Made by a program: the position numbers and the translations under genes. A stretch of 64,000 nt of DNA from Paragonimus westermani (Eukaryota > Platyhelminthes > Trematoda > Plagiorchiida > Troglotrematidae), in NCBI GenBank assembly GCA_008508345.1, contig QNGE01000151.1:1-64000 (forward strand), written 5' to 3'. The notes below the pieces were generated by a model. It was given only the letters and a program-made list of their open reading frames with translations. It was not told the origin of the DNA and did not search any database. Shown piece after piece: positions 13,257 to 23,712 of this stretch (position 1 is the stretch's first letter; each line of letters begins with the position of its first letter).

Positions 13257-13490
13257 ATGGATTATCCAATGCGCAACGAAGCAAGACCCGAATCATTATT
13301 CATGTCGTGCATGTTCGTTTTTACTTTTCTGCTAACTCCTTCTGTTGGCCAACGCAAAACTTTTACCTCGTTCATCGACATATCCAGCTATCAATATAAT
13401 GCGACGGATTTTGATGCCCCAAATAACTTTAAGAATTACAAAATACAACTATCCTTATTGGCAAAAATAAGCTTCAATCTTCGAGAATAA
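13257..13490 (+). CDS. Possible small secreted protein, 77 codons
   Basis: The open frame from ATG at 13257 to TAA at 13490 is the downstream part of a longer frame open from 13104. The N-terminus has charged residues followed by a hydrophobic run (SLFMSCMFVFTFLLTPSVGQ, about residues 13-32), which would pass as a signal peptide with cleavage near residue 32. The rest is Asn/Tyr/Phe-rich without cysteines. No family is recognised, and no donor site suggests it continues in another exon. The chance that this is random is substantial. Confidence 0.2.
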   Translation: MDYPMRNEARPESLFMSCMFVFTFLLTPSVGQRKTFTSFIDISSYQYNATDFDAPNNFKNYKIQLSLLAKISFNLRE

Positions 13491-13607
13491 TCAGCCCACT
13501 ACAAGTCCCAATGGATTGCAACTTCAATGCTTGACGATTCACTAACTTAAAGGCTTGACAACAATGATAAATAGTTTCACATAGTTGCATTCATTTGTGG
13601 ATTCAAG

Positions 13608-13800
13608 ATGATTTTAGTTTTTTACCTACATTTGTTTTCGTCCGGCCATCCATTTTGTAGTATCCGTCCGGCGCTCCATGCCTTGCTAGCTTGACGTGTT
13701 CCTCTGTGCATCCTATTTTCAGTGGTCGATGTGTGTCTTCGTTCTTCATTGCCGATAGGTTTTCGATAGTGAGAATTTGTTAAGCATTATTCTATCGGAC
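13608..13800. repeat. Dispersed repeat, copy A (pair of 27478-27709)
   Basis: Shares GATGATTTTAGTTTTTTACC at its start, the following GTCCGGCCATCCA, and an end block (TTCATTGCCGAT, TTTTCGATAGTGAGA, then a GGAC end) with 27478-27709. The middle parts differ in length. No coding capacity; family unknown. Confidence 0.65.
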
Positions 13801-14861
13801 TACTCCCAACAACTGGTGGGTCTATAATTTACACACTTTGTAGTCGTCGCCTGCCTGATGGAAATCAGCCGTGGGTAGCAAAATCTGCCTTCAGAACGTG
13901 ATAAAATGATACATCCATAAACATCCGATGATAGTTCGGTGGTATCTCTCAGAACGTTTAAAATCATTGATTTCTGCAACTGAAAAGATTAAGACATTTG
14001 AAATGTTTCGTTTTGGCCGACCGTTAATCGGTTTATTCTTTATTTGGTGCCGAGGAATAAATTAGCGGTGGTTGGTGTCGCGACTTTGTAAGAACGTTTT
14101 CCACTGGAGTAGGTTTTTATGTCTGAATAATAGTTAATTGTCCCATGCTGACGAATGATGTATCGTATATAAGTTCGATGGGACATGCCTTGATACGTAT
14201 TCTGTCGAAAATGTATCCCATGGTCGGTGAGTTTCGAGTTCCAACGAGTTAAAAATTTGTTTACATAGGCAATTAAAGATTTACGGCGTTATTTACATGC
14301 TTGATTCGGGCAAAAATCGGGCGGTGAACGCTTAAATTATGATAATGTGGGCATGCGGTTTCGTGGCAGACGAACTACCAGTGTATAAAATGCAAACGAC
14401 GTAGGAGCACATGTCGCGGATAACGAAATGTTTAGTGACTTGAGTTCACATACTTCACACAGCACATTTGTCGAAATGATTGATGTCCTTCACGCCTTAC
14501 TATCGTTAGCAGAAAAACCAGGATAGTTATCCGCTCATTCACACTGGAGCACTACCAGGATACAACTGTCTTTCTGTACGATGCACATCTAAGTGATCGT
14601 CGGACTACTGCAGACGAAGGAGACGACTCGAGGCATCTGTTCGAGTGCAACACTCCAACTGTTTAGTTAAAACACTATTCTGCTGATGTTTACGGTACGT
14701 ACATAACGAATATGGGTATTTGCAACAACAACCATCAGTCAAAACGTCCTATAATATGTAAGTGGGTTCGCGTACAATAATGTTGCAGGAACTCGGCCTC
14801 AAATTCTGAATCCTTTGAAGGAAAACAGCGTACTGTCTGTTATGGAAGACACGGCTGGCAG
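13801..14861. other. No feature seen
   Basis: AT-rich sequence with no recognisable ORF, repeat partner or RNA motif. It ends at the 3' terminus of the - strand LINE. Confidence 0.4.
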
Positions 14862-15425
14862 CATCCGATTCGGATTAGCCCGTCACAGTTACCGAAGCCA
14901 AAGGACGCCTGCGTTTATCCATCACTGCAATTGGCTTGCTCTGCATCAATTGCAGTTCCACCAACACACCACATATCCAGTGTAAACCCGAAGGAATAAG
15001 ACTAGGAGATGTGCCGGTGGGGCCATTCTCTCCAGCCGGCCAATGCTGGTTAGCCATTTGATTGGCTAATAAAGAAAGGAAACCCCTATCTCTCGGATAC
15101 TAAACAGAGAGGCTGCAATGACGAGATCTACACTGAGAAGAAAGATTTTGAAGTGTAATACAAGAAGCGTTGCAGTATAGGAGTTCAGGTTAGTGCATCC
15201 CAGAGAAGAAAAGGATGAAAAGCAAAGTTCTCATTGGACTATGAAAAACCAGACAGACCATTCATCATACAATGCACCAACAAAGCCGGAGAAAAGAATG
15301 GGTAGAAGACCACAGACACTCAAGTTTCTGAAAAGAAGAGCGGATTAATTGTCAATGACCACGATGTTGGCCGATGCAGTCATTAACAGAAGTAGAATAA
15401 GTATACCGATATGACCTACCTGAGC

Positions 15426-18400
15426 CTAGCGTACTCGCCGCCTCTTCGCCGACGGGGTACTATGAGTACGTTGGTGACCTACCAGCCCCAAACGGCCAGC
15501 GCATTCGCGGCCGCACACATCACAACGCCATATAGTCACGTCACCGCGACCTATGGCACCGATGGTTCCTTTGCGTACCGCACGCTTCCGCTCGCGACCA
15601 CGCAATAGTTGCTCGTTGAACGCTCGGACGCCCGCCCGAACCGTATTCCTCCAGGCCGTCCGGTTCAACGCCAAATCTTCCCAACATCTAAAATCAATGT
15701 TACAACGTGAAAGACTTACCTGCACAACATCCTGGTACCTCCGCTTCTGGCCACCGGGATTTCGCTTACCTGACTTCACTTGTCCGTACAGTAACTGCTT
15801 CGGGATACGGTCATCGCCCATCCGACGGACGTGACCGAGCCAACGGAGCTGGTTCAGCATCAACATGGCTTCCATCCCGTCCATGTCCGCTCGCCGCATT
15901 ACCTCAGTGTTCGGAATCATGTCCGACCACCGAATACCCAAGATGCGCCTCAGACACTGAACATGGAAACGGCTCAAATAGCTCACGTTCCGCTGATACA
16001 GTGTCCACGTCTCACTGCCGTACAGCAGGATAGACAGCACCATTGAGCGGTAGACACACAACTTCGTGGCCATCTTCAGGCTGTGATTCTTCCAGACACG
16101 CCTTTCAAGACGTCCGAAAGCAGCGCTAGCCTTTGCCACACGCGCTCTCAACTCGCGGTCCACGGACAGATCTGTCGACAAGTTGCTACCCAAGTAGCAA
16201 AAATCCCCGCAGCCATTCACAGTGTCTCCAGCGATGCGAATTTCGGGTGGAGGTACACAAGCAGCACCTCCACCAGGAGAAGGCTGAAAAAACGAATACG
16301 TCTTACCTGTGTTGATGTCCAACCCGAACTTCGATGCTGCCGAAGCGAATGCTGTAGCTAGACGTTGCAGCTCTTCTTCGCTGTGCGCTAGCAAGGCGCT
16401 GTCATCGGCGAACAGAAGCATCCGCATCCTTGAGGTCTGCAGCCGGGTTGAGGCGCCAAATCGTCGGATATTCAACAGACGCCCGTCCGTCCGGTACTCC
16501 ACCTCGACACCATCCTCTCCAGAGTTCTGAAAAGCAACTGTTACCATCGCAGTCAAATATAAACTAAATAGGGCTGGGGCTAGAACACAACCCTGCTTCA
16601 CGCCAGTGACGATGTCGAAATCATCAGAGGTCGATCCACACGATTGCACCTTCGCCTTCATGCCCGCATGCAACAATCTAACCATATTGACGAACTTACC
16701 TGGACATCCAAACTTACCAAGCACCGTCCACAGCGCCTCGCGGTTCACGGAATCGAACGCTTTGGTGAAGTCCACGAACAGGGCATACAAGGGCTGATTC
16801 CGTTCTCGGCACTTCTCCTGAAGCTGTCGAGCAGCAAACACCAGGTCGATTGTACTCCGACTCGACCGAAATCCACACTGCTCCTCGGGAACATTCATCT
16901 CCAGAACGGACGCATTCAGTCGGTTCAGGAGGATTCTGGCAAGCACCTTGCCTGCACAGCTCAAGAGGCTGATACCTCGGTAGCTGTCGGTGCATTGCTT
17001 GCTACCCTTCCCTTTGAACAAGGGTACGATGAGGGCATCCTTGAAGTCTTGCGGCATCACCTCGTGCTCCCAGATGGAGTGAACCAGCTGGAGCAGAGCG
17101 CGTTCCAACGCCGGACCGCCATTCTTCAGGATCTCACCTGGCAGCCCATCCTCGCCTGCAGCCTTCCCGTTGCGCAGTTGACCAATCGCCCTCTGCAACT
17201 CCAGCAAGTCGGGGGCGAGAGCAAGCGAAGATTTGACGTCCTGTTGCGGCAGACTGTTAACAGTCGCCCAATCAATTGTAGTAGGGCGGTTTAACAGGCT
17301 GCCGAAGTGTTTGCGCCATATTCCCATGATGTCTTCCGGCTGGCTGCAAGAACAACCGGTGTCCACGTCTACCAGTGCTTTAGTAGACTGGATAGACGGA
17401 CCGAAGATCGCCTTAAGCGAATCGTAAAACTCCTTGTGTTGCCGACGATCTGCGAAGCCCTGCATGCGCTCGCCCTGTTTCCTCCACCAGTTGTCCTTAA
17501 TTCCGCGAACACGCTCAGCCAGTTGACGGCGGATATTCCGGAACCTAGTCTTCTTCGCTCCATTGCCAGGGTCCATTGTGCATGTGGCGAACGCGGCATT
17601 CTTCTCTCGTACCAAGTTGGAGATAGCCACGTTGTTGTCATCGAACCAATCCGGGCGTTTCTTGCGCTCCACACCGATCGTCTCGGTGGCTGCTACCATA
17701 ATCTGTTTCTTCAGTTGTTGCCACATACCCTCGGGGGTAGTGGGTACAGGAGCATTGTGCAGGCGAGCGACGACTGCACGTTGAAAGGCAGCCTTCGTCT
17801 CGAAGTTCTCCAACCTTCTGATATCCAGCTTCTGCCGTTGTCCAAAAGATCTACAATAAACGGACTTGCGTACATGGATAAACAATTTGGTCCTGACCAG
17901 CCTATGATCTGTGCTACATTCAGCCCCGCGCATCACTCGCGTGATGCGCACTTCACCAATGTCGCGCTGCCGCACAATCACGTAGTCAAGTAGGTGGTGG
18001 TGACCGCTTCGTGGATGAGTCCACGTCGTGATGTCGCTCGCATCCAGCTGGAATCGGGTGTTCGTGATAGCCAGCTCGTGAGTAGCACACAGGTGCAGCA
18101 GACGATCACCGTTCGCGTTGACTGAACCAATGCCGTAGGGTCCGAGGACTCCCGGCCAAGCTACAGAGTCGCGCCCAACTCTAGCGTTCAAGTCACCCAA
18201 AACAAACAGTCGGTCATTCACTGGCGCAGACCGGATTGTGGCGGACAGCTGATCATAGAACTGGTCCTTTGTATCATCAGTGTGACACATAGTTGGACCA
18301 TAAACACTAACAAATGTAGCACACTTACCTCGACCGAGTCGCAGGCGCATCGACAGCATTCGGGGGCTGATGCCGTGCGGTTCGCCTATCATCAAACCAT

Positions 18401-18956
18401 TGATGCGATCAGCGACTGCAAAACAGACACCATGCTCCCGAACACCGTCTGTCGGGTAGCCTATCCAGTAAAAAGTGTACCCGGCGCCTGCTTCCCGCAA
18501 CTTACCTTGGTCTGCAAGCCTTGTCTCACTCAAGGCTGCTACGTCGATTCCATACCGCCGCAGTTCCATCGCGATCAGGGCGGTGCGTCGTTCCGGCCGT
18601 TCTGTGGCGCTGCATCGATCCAGCAGAGTGCGCACGTTCCACGTCCCAACCGTAAGCGTGTTGCGTCCACGGGCCTGTCTCCAGTTGGTCTTCTGGGCAC
18701 TGAAACCTAGTTGAGCATTATCTGCTCGGGGGCTCGTGATTGGGGGGACGTATGAGGGTGAGTGTTTGGCAGTAGCATGTTTTCGCCTATCCACCCTGCC
18801 ATGTGCAGCAGATAGGGCGACCCGGTTTATCCTGCGCGACGGCCGATGCAGTATACTATTTGGTTTAGTTTGTATCATCATCATTGTAAGTATGGGCTTC
18901 GGATACTGCCAGGACGCCCAGACATGTGCAGGAGAGCGATTAGGGCCCTCAACCAA
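15426..18956 (-). CDS. LINE polyprotein: AP endonuclease, reverse transcriptase, C2H2 finger
   Basis: A 1,176-codon uninterrupted frame. It opens at a TTG (18956); the first ATG is at 18884 (codon 25), the likelier start. Endonuclease, about residues 100-340: GTWNVRTLLD, AALSETRL (catalytic Glu), VYGP, LGDLNARVG (Asp/Asn), TWTHPRSGHHHLLDYVI and STDHRLV (Asp-His). Reverse transcriptase, about 590-900: SYRGISLLS, FVDFTKAFDSVN (motif A), GVKQGCVLAPALFSLY (B) and LLFADDSALLAH (C, FADD). A thumb follows (LLYGSETWTL, LRWLGHVRRM), then the C-terminal finger CDVCGRECAGRLGLVGHQRTH, a C-x2-C-x12-H-x3-H pattern. All catalytic residues I can check are present, so it could encode an active product. The element lies near the RTE-like/CFDP2-like group by motif; exact clade uncertain. 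Confidence 0.9.
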   Translation of the reverse strand: MVEGPNRSPAHVWASWQYPKPILTMMMIQTKPNSILHRPSRRINRVALSAAHGRVDRRKHATAKHSPSYVPPITSPRADNAQLGFSAQKTNWRQARGRNTLTVGTWNVRTLLDRCSATERPERRTALIAMELRRYGIDVAALSETRLADQGKLREAGAGYTFYWIGYPTDGVREHGVCFAVADRINGLMIGEPHGISPRMLSMRLRLGRGKCATFVSVYGPTMCHTDDTKDQFYDQLSATIRSAPVNDRLFVLGDLNARVGRDSVAWPGVLGPYGIGSVNANGDRLLHLCATHELAITNTRFQLDASDITTWTHPRSGHHHLLDYVIVRQRDIGEVRITRVMRGAECSTDHRLVRTKLFIHVRKSVYCRSFGQRQKLDIRRLENFETKAAFQRAVVARLHNAPVPTTPEGMWQQLKKQIMVAATETIGVERKKRPDWFDDNNVAISNLVREKNAAFATCTMDPGNGAKKTRFRNIRRQLAERVRGIKDNWWRKQGERMQGFADRRQHKEFYDSLKAIFGPSIQSTKALVDVDTGCSCSQPEDIMGIWRKHFGSLLNRPTTIDWATVNSLPQQDVKSSLALAPDLLELQRAIGQLRNGKAAGEDGLPGEILKNGGPALERALLQLVHSIWEHEVMPQDFKDALIVPLFKGKGSKQCTDSYRGISLLSCAGKVLARILLNRLNASVLEMNVPEEQCGFRSSRSTIDLVFAARQLQEKCRERNQPLYALFVDFTKAFDSVNREALWTVLGKFGCPGKFVNMVRLLHAGMKAKVQSCGSTSDDFDIVTGVKQGCVLAPALFSLYLTAMVTVAFQNSGEDGVEVEYRTDGRLLNIRRFGASTRLQTSRMRMLLFADDSALLAHSEEELQRLATAFASAASKFGLDINTGKTYSFFQPSPGGGAACVPPPEIRIAGDTVNGCGDFCYLGSNLSTDLSVDRELRARVAKASAAFGRLERRVWKNHSLKMATKLCVYRSMVLSILLYGSETWTLYQRNVSYLSRFHVQCLRRILGIRWSDMIPNTEVMRRADMDGMEAMLMLNQLRWLGHVRRMGDDRIPKQLLYGQVKSGKRNPGGQKRRYQDVVQVSLSRCNIDFRCWEDLALNRTAWRNTVRAGVRAFNEQLLRGRERKRAVRKGTIGAIGRGDVTIWRCDVCGRECAGRLGLVGHQRTHSTPSAKRRRVR
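15770..16211 (-). repeat. 442-bp block identical to 59418-59859
   Basis: By direct reading no base differs between this block (offset 43648) and the second LINE copy. The copies differ at many sites on both sides; for example about twelve differences in the next 96 bases after 16211. It encodes part of the RT thumb region. Confidence 0.85.
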
Positions 18957-19320
18957 AGCCTTTGGCTAAAAAGCCTGAACTGCAAAGCAGCATCTGTTTC
19001 ACACACACGCGCGCGCAGACGCGACAGCATCAAACACCACTGTACATACGATCCCAGCAACCAGACGCACAGTCAGTCCAGGCAAAACGAAGCAACAACA
19101 CACAGTCTCCACGCACAACAAACGCACGCATCTGCTTTTTGTCTGGCTGCTTCCCATCGGCCAATCTGACAAGGTTGAACCCGCAAGGACCGAAGTCACA
19201 GTCAGCACAGCCCTCCGGATCAAAACAGCACGCAAGCCTGACCACCACACCAAGGTAGCAGAAAAGGAAGACAACAATAATAAACGCACACATGTTTCGC
19301 ACGGAAGCAGCAAATGCAAC

Positions 19321-20018
19321 AGTTCAGAAGTTTTCTTGATATGGTAAAATCGATGTCACGCATGGAACCACCCCCTTTCCGAGTAGGTTCTCTACAGTCT
19401 TCCTCAGTGAACCCATGGTTGTGACCGCCGTGCGTTGGTAAGCGTCAGTAATTACGTGAAGAATATATTGTCTCGTTTAACAACGTCCGTCTGTCAAAAA
19501 GTCCTGAAACATCTCAATAGGCGTGCTTCTCTGCTGCACTTTGAACGAAAGGCGTGAACATGGCAATCGCACCTCATATAAGCTTATGCTGATTGAACTC
19601 GATTATAATGATCAGTCACTATGGTGAGCGCACCACGCCGACTTAGACCCACATCACGCCTGAAAATCATCATTTGCCGTATTATCCACTCACCCACGGT
19701 GTCCTCAAATATAGATGGTTCGCAGTTCCAGGTGGTGATGATTATGCAACCTCCCACCTGCCGGATTTCGGCACATATTTCACGGATTATTGAGTGTACA
19801 AGTTAACGGAAAATGATTTATAACTTGATTATGCACGTTCACCTTCATTTGTTGTTTACTCCCTCCACGTACCAATTGAAAAATTTCAATCGTCTCGTAA
19901 ACGTATTTTCCTATCAAATTCAGCGATTCAGCGATTGATACACGGTTCGCGGTCCCCGGATTCAGTCGGTTTCACTTGATCAGTGTCAGTGGATGTCTGT
20001 TGATCTGAGAGTCGGCCA
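19321..20018. other. No gene seen
   Basis: Spacer between the intact LINE and a decayed CR1-like LINE. Nothing recognisable on either strand. Confidence 0.4.
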
Positions 20019-21950
20019 TTAAAAACATGGTGTTGCACCGCTCTTAGGGATTAGAGTGAATACCAGCAAAAACGTAAGATTATTCGCATAATGCAATTTC
20101 AGGTAAATGAGCATCAAGCAAAGCTTTAAAACGATCCCTAGAAGCGCTGCTGACGACCTCAGAAGGAAGGCTGTTCCAACGATTAATAACCCTGTTAGAA
20201 ATGAACTACTGCCTAAGAAAGGTCCGAGGACGAAACTTGGAAATCTCCCTAATATGCCGTCGTTGGCCGTCACTATTAGCTACAGTGAAGAACTGTTCTC
20301 CAAGACCTACTCTGAAGAAGTCTGAGTGATAAATCACTGTGGAGTCTTCGAAATTCAAGTGGGTAAAGGTCAAGAATTTCAAGTCAAGACTCGTAAGTAA
20401 CATTCCTCAGGCCCTCAACCTTCTTGGTAGACGCGCGCTGGACATGCTCAACAGCTAATGTTTTTCTTCAGGCCGGTATACACGGCCTGATTGGCATACT
20501 CGAGGAGCGATCTTATATAAATCCCGTAAAGCCTTTGCAGGGAGAAGTGCGCCTACTCACCATAAGTGCAGTAAATCCCTCTTATGCCGCCATCTCATGG
20601 TGATACGTGAACGACAAGTTAGACGACAACCAGATGCCCAGATCTTCCTTCGGATCGATTCTCATAATATCTACTGTGTTAACTGCACTATGAATCACGA
20701 AGGCATTGCCAGAATCTCCACCGAGTGGCATGTGAGTACATTTATTGTTATTTAGTGGGAGACTCCAATCATACGACCCGCGCTTGATCGCGTCAAGATC
20801 AATCCGTAGTGCACTGGGATCAGTGGTATTCCAGATTTCTCGGTCGTCTGGGTTGCTGGAAATATTATTCGGAAGGTCGTCGATGTAAATGGGGAATAAC
20901 AAGTGACCTAACACCGGCCATTGGCGTACTCCCGCAGAAATGAAAGAGGGAAACGAAAGGTCTGATCTGGTCTTAACTCCAAAAGTTTTACTTTCAAGAA
21001 AAGGGGTTATCCAGCGGAGAAGATCGCCTTCGGTACCACAGGCTTCCAGTTTGTGTTTTAGGGGGCCCTGTGGTACACAGTCAACAGCCTTAGCGGGATC
21101 GAAGAAGATAGCATGTGAGATGAGGCCAATGTCTTTGGTCTTCGTCAGACTATCCATGAAAATAAGCATGTTTGTTATGCATGACCGGTTAGGAAGGAAA
21201 CCATGTTGTGTGAAAGAGAAAGAATTATTTGATGGGAAGTAATCGAGGATGACGCACTTTAGTAGGCGCTCCATTATTTTTCACGGGATGCTGGTGATGT
21301 TAGTTGGTCAATAACTAGCCGGAGAGTGCCGGTCACCCACTTAAATATGAATGTGACCGTCAGCCCTTTTCATGCGTTAGGGAGGATGCTACTCTGGAGT
21401 GTTTGCTTAAACAGCTTACACAATGGTTCAGCCAGACTAACAGCCACTTCTTTGAGTATTCTGGGATGGGTCATGTCAGGACCAACTGCACTGTATGAAT
21501 GAACCTTGAGTGAAATGTCTCCAAAATCTGGCACTCAGTGATCTTGAGTGGTTGTCAGAATTTCTGCAACGGTAGTACAAGATGCCAGCTCGGGGATGTG
21601 ACGTTGTAGACTGCCGAGTAGTACTCCCTGAATAACTCGGCCACAACTAGGGGGTCAGATAAAGTCTGCCGGTTGGTGGTCGTGAAGTAAGAGCTTGCGG
21701 CTGGTCTTTCATAGTCGTCGCAGATGTTTGAATAAAAGGTCTTTGTTCCCACGTTTTCTCAGCGTCATTGATAAAAATCCTTCGCACAACAGAACAAAAC
21801 TTTTTTCTCTAGCAATATGGGGATAGTTAATCTTTTCTAGAATAGTCCATCCACCATCATTCAGACGATGTTGCGAACTCGCATATTTACGGTATACCGA
21901 CGTGAGCATCCACTACTTGCGGATAATCTTCAGCCCACTGCGTTGTGGTG
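20019..21950 (-). mobile_element. CR1-like LINE, decayed, - strand
   Basis: The frame 21274-20582 (231 codons) is the RT core: TQHGFLPNRSCITNML, HAIFFDPAKAVDCVPQGPL in place of FDFSKAFDSV, ISAGVRQWPVLGHLLFPIYIDDLP (motif B) and a destroyed YADD (DREIWNTTDPSALRID). 21752-21555 is the linker before the RT (LSDPLVVAELFREYYSAVYN). 20403-20206 and 20273-20019 are the thumb (RRHIREISKFRPRTF, then a frameshifted RVINRWNSLPSEV equivalent). Both A and C motifs are broken, so it is inactive. It is a separate lineage from the three + strand copies at the left. Confidence 0.75.
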
Positions 21951-23700
21951 AGTTCTTTTCCTTGAATATTTATTAGTTTTGTTGACGTACACGTAATCGG
22001 TTGTTTTTATGTGTTCGTGTATACTTTCAAGTCATGATGGTTTGCATATTTTCTCAGTTCGATTTTATTAATAGTCGTTGGTAGCTTTTAACCATGCAAC
22101 CACTACACTGTTCCTGAAATAGCACCCAAACACGCCGACAGCCTTTTCATCGATACTAACGCTCTCATTCGAACAAGTTTCTCGGGAAAATCGTCAGGGG
22201 AGTAAACGTGGGATATGTGTTCAATGAGGTCAACCAGTCATTGTGATATGAATCCACCAGGTGTGATAGTATAGCGCTGCAGACAGACTTTGTTATAGCA
22301 CTACTGAGTCAAGCTGAATGGTGTTCCTGGAAACCGTTCCGATAAGCATCTGGTCGTGCAGCAAACATAACTGGCTCCACGAGTCCCACCCGATGATGAA
22401 CCACTGAGAACTAGCTTGTTTGTACGAGGTTAGAACAAGTTGCTACCAGTTGTTAGCTAGGCTCCAACGTGGCCACTATGCAGTTCCGTGATATTATAAT
22501 AAACTAACAGGTAGGGCACAAGTACGAAATCCCAAAATTAGGCCATTTTTAATTCAGTGACACTCACTAAAAAGACCCGAGTGAAACAGCCATTCCACTA
22601 CCCAAAGCTGAACGACAAACGCTTTACAGCGTTGCTAACAGTGATGCAACAACTCATCGGTAACTCGCATTTAGACGGAGCCCCCCACCGGAAAGTCTTG
22701 CCTAATCGATTGTCGGAAGCAATGTATGCAATAGTTTGGGCTGCTTAATCCCAAACACTTGCTAATAAGGCGAAAATCGCTGATCAAATAGTGGGTCATT
22801 GTCAACCACTTCTTGGTTGCTTAGGCGTAGCACGTTCTATTCCACGTCTTGAAGTGAGCAGGATTAATGCCGACAGCACACCCACCTCCAAATTTGGCCC
22901 AAAAGACATTGAAGTTCTATCAGCAGAAATGGCAACTTTGTAACGTGGTTTAAAATGTTTTTCTCAAGCCGCTCTGCAAGCTATTGTGATGAGCAGGTGG
23001 TTTTGCGCTGGAGCATCGTCCGCTGACAATTTAAGACGCCTTTTCTGGAGAGCAGTGAAAACCTTCCCATCAGACATCGAACTATAAGAACTTAAAAAAC
23101 AAACGGTATATTTTCAACACTGTTAGGAAATATGACAAACAGTTTGTTCTAGCCTAATCTGGGATCAAAGACACAAACATCTAGAAAAAAGTGGGAAAGC
23201 GCGAGGTGGCCCCAGCCTACTCGACGGCATTCAGAAACGCTTCAGGCGAGAAGTGCATTAAACCCTCGATTGCACTGAACAACGCTCGAAAAGGTCTAGG
23301 TTAACCGATTTTGAACAATGAAAGGATAGATCAGCCATTAGAAGAGGATCAAACGTTCGCTGCGTGCAATTAGTTGCACGGTTAAGAAAGCGGTGTTGAG
23401 TTTGTATCAGGCATTCTATGGCGGGCGTGCACAGAAACGTGAGAACAGAAGAGACCTGCAGTAAAGCACGGTTGCAGCCGAGATCCTTAGAGAAGCCACA
23501 CGATCGCTGGTCACTGAAATTTCGACCTAATATATTACCCAGGCGACATGTGACGCAGGCAAAAACAGACTGTTGGTACCCTGAAGGTTCTGGCGGCCCA
23601 GCCAGACGGTGCACCAAACCCTGCATCCACGCACTATCAAGACGACGCAAACAATGCCTTCTCTTCTGACTCCCCCTGTCGCATCACTTTTATACGGCAC
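21951..23700. other. Unassigned stretch, perhaps the 5' part of the Gypsy element
   Basis: A 63-codon open frame at 22557-22748 (+) and another stretch near 22860-23090 could be gag remains, given the protease and pol immediately downstream, but neither shows a diagnostic motif. The segment 23340-23520 resembles 31120-31300 in several short blocks (GTTGAGTTTGT.TCA, GTTGCAGCC..), which might reflect a shared LTR. Both ideas are weak. Confidence 0.25.
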
Positions 23701-23712
23701 ATACATGCCGTA

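Larger units (their letters stand above)
14862..19320 (-). mobile_element. LINE with C-terminal zinc finger, copy 1, apparently full length
   Basis: The coding frame (18956-15426) is intact. The 3' UTR lies at about 15425-14862 and matches 59080-58239 of the second copy. The 3' terminus is set by the point where the copies stop matching (GGCTGGCAGCATCC / GGTTGGCGGCATCC on the + strand). The 5' UTR is GC-richer than the flank and is placed to about 19320 where composition changes; this end is approximate. I cannot show a target-site duplication. Confidence 0.75.

Noticed and set aside
16083..17294. Several + strand frames of 60-228 codons opposite the LINE ORF
   Set aside because: They are antisense shadows of the intact - strand polyprotein.
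23258..23669. Opposed 130- and 83-codon frames near 23.4 kb
   Set aside because: No motif on either strand; the position fits non-coding or LTR-like DNA near the Gypsy element.
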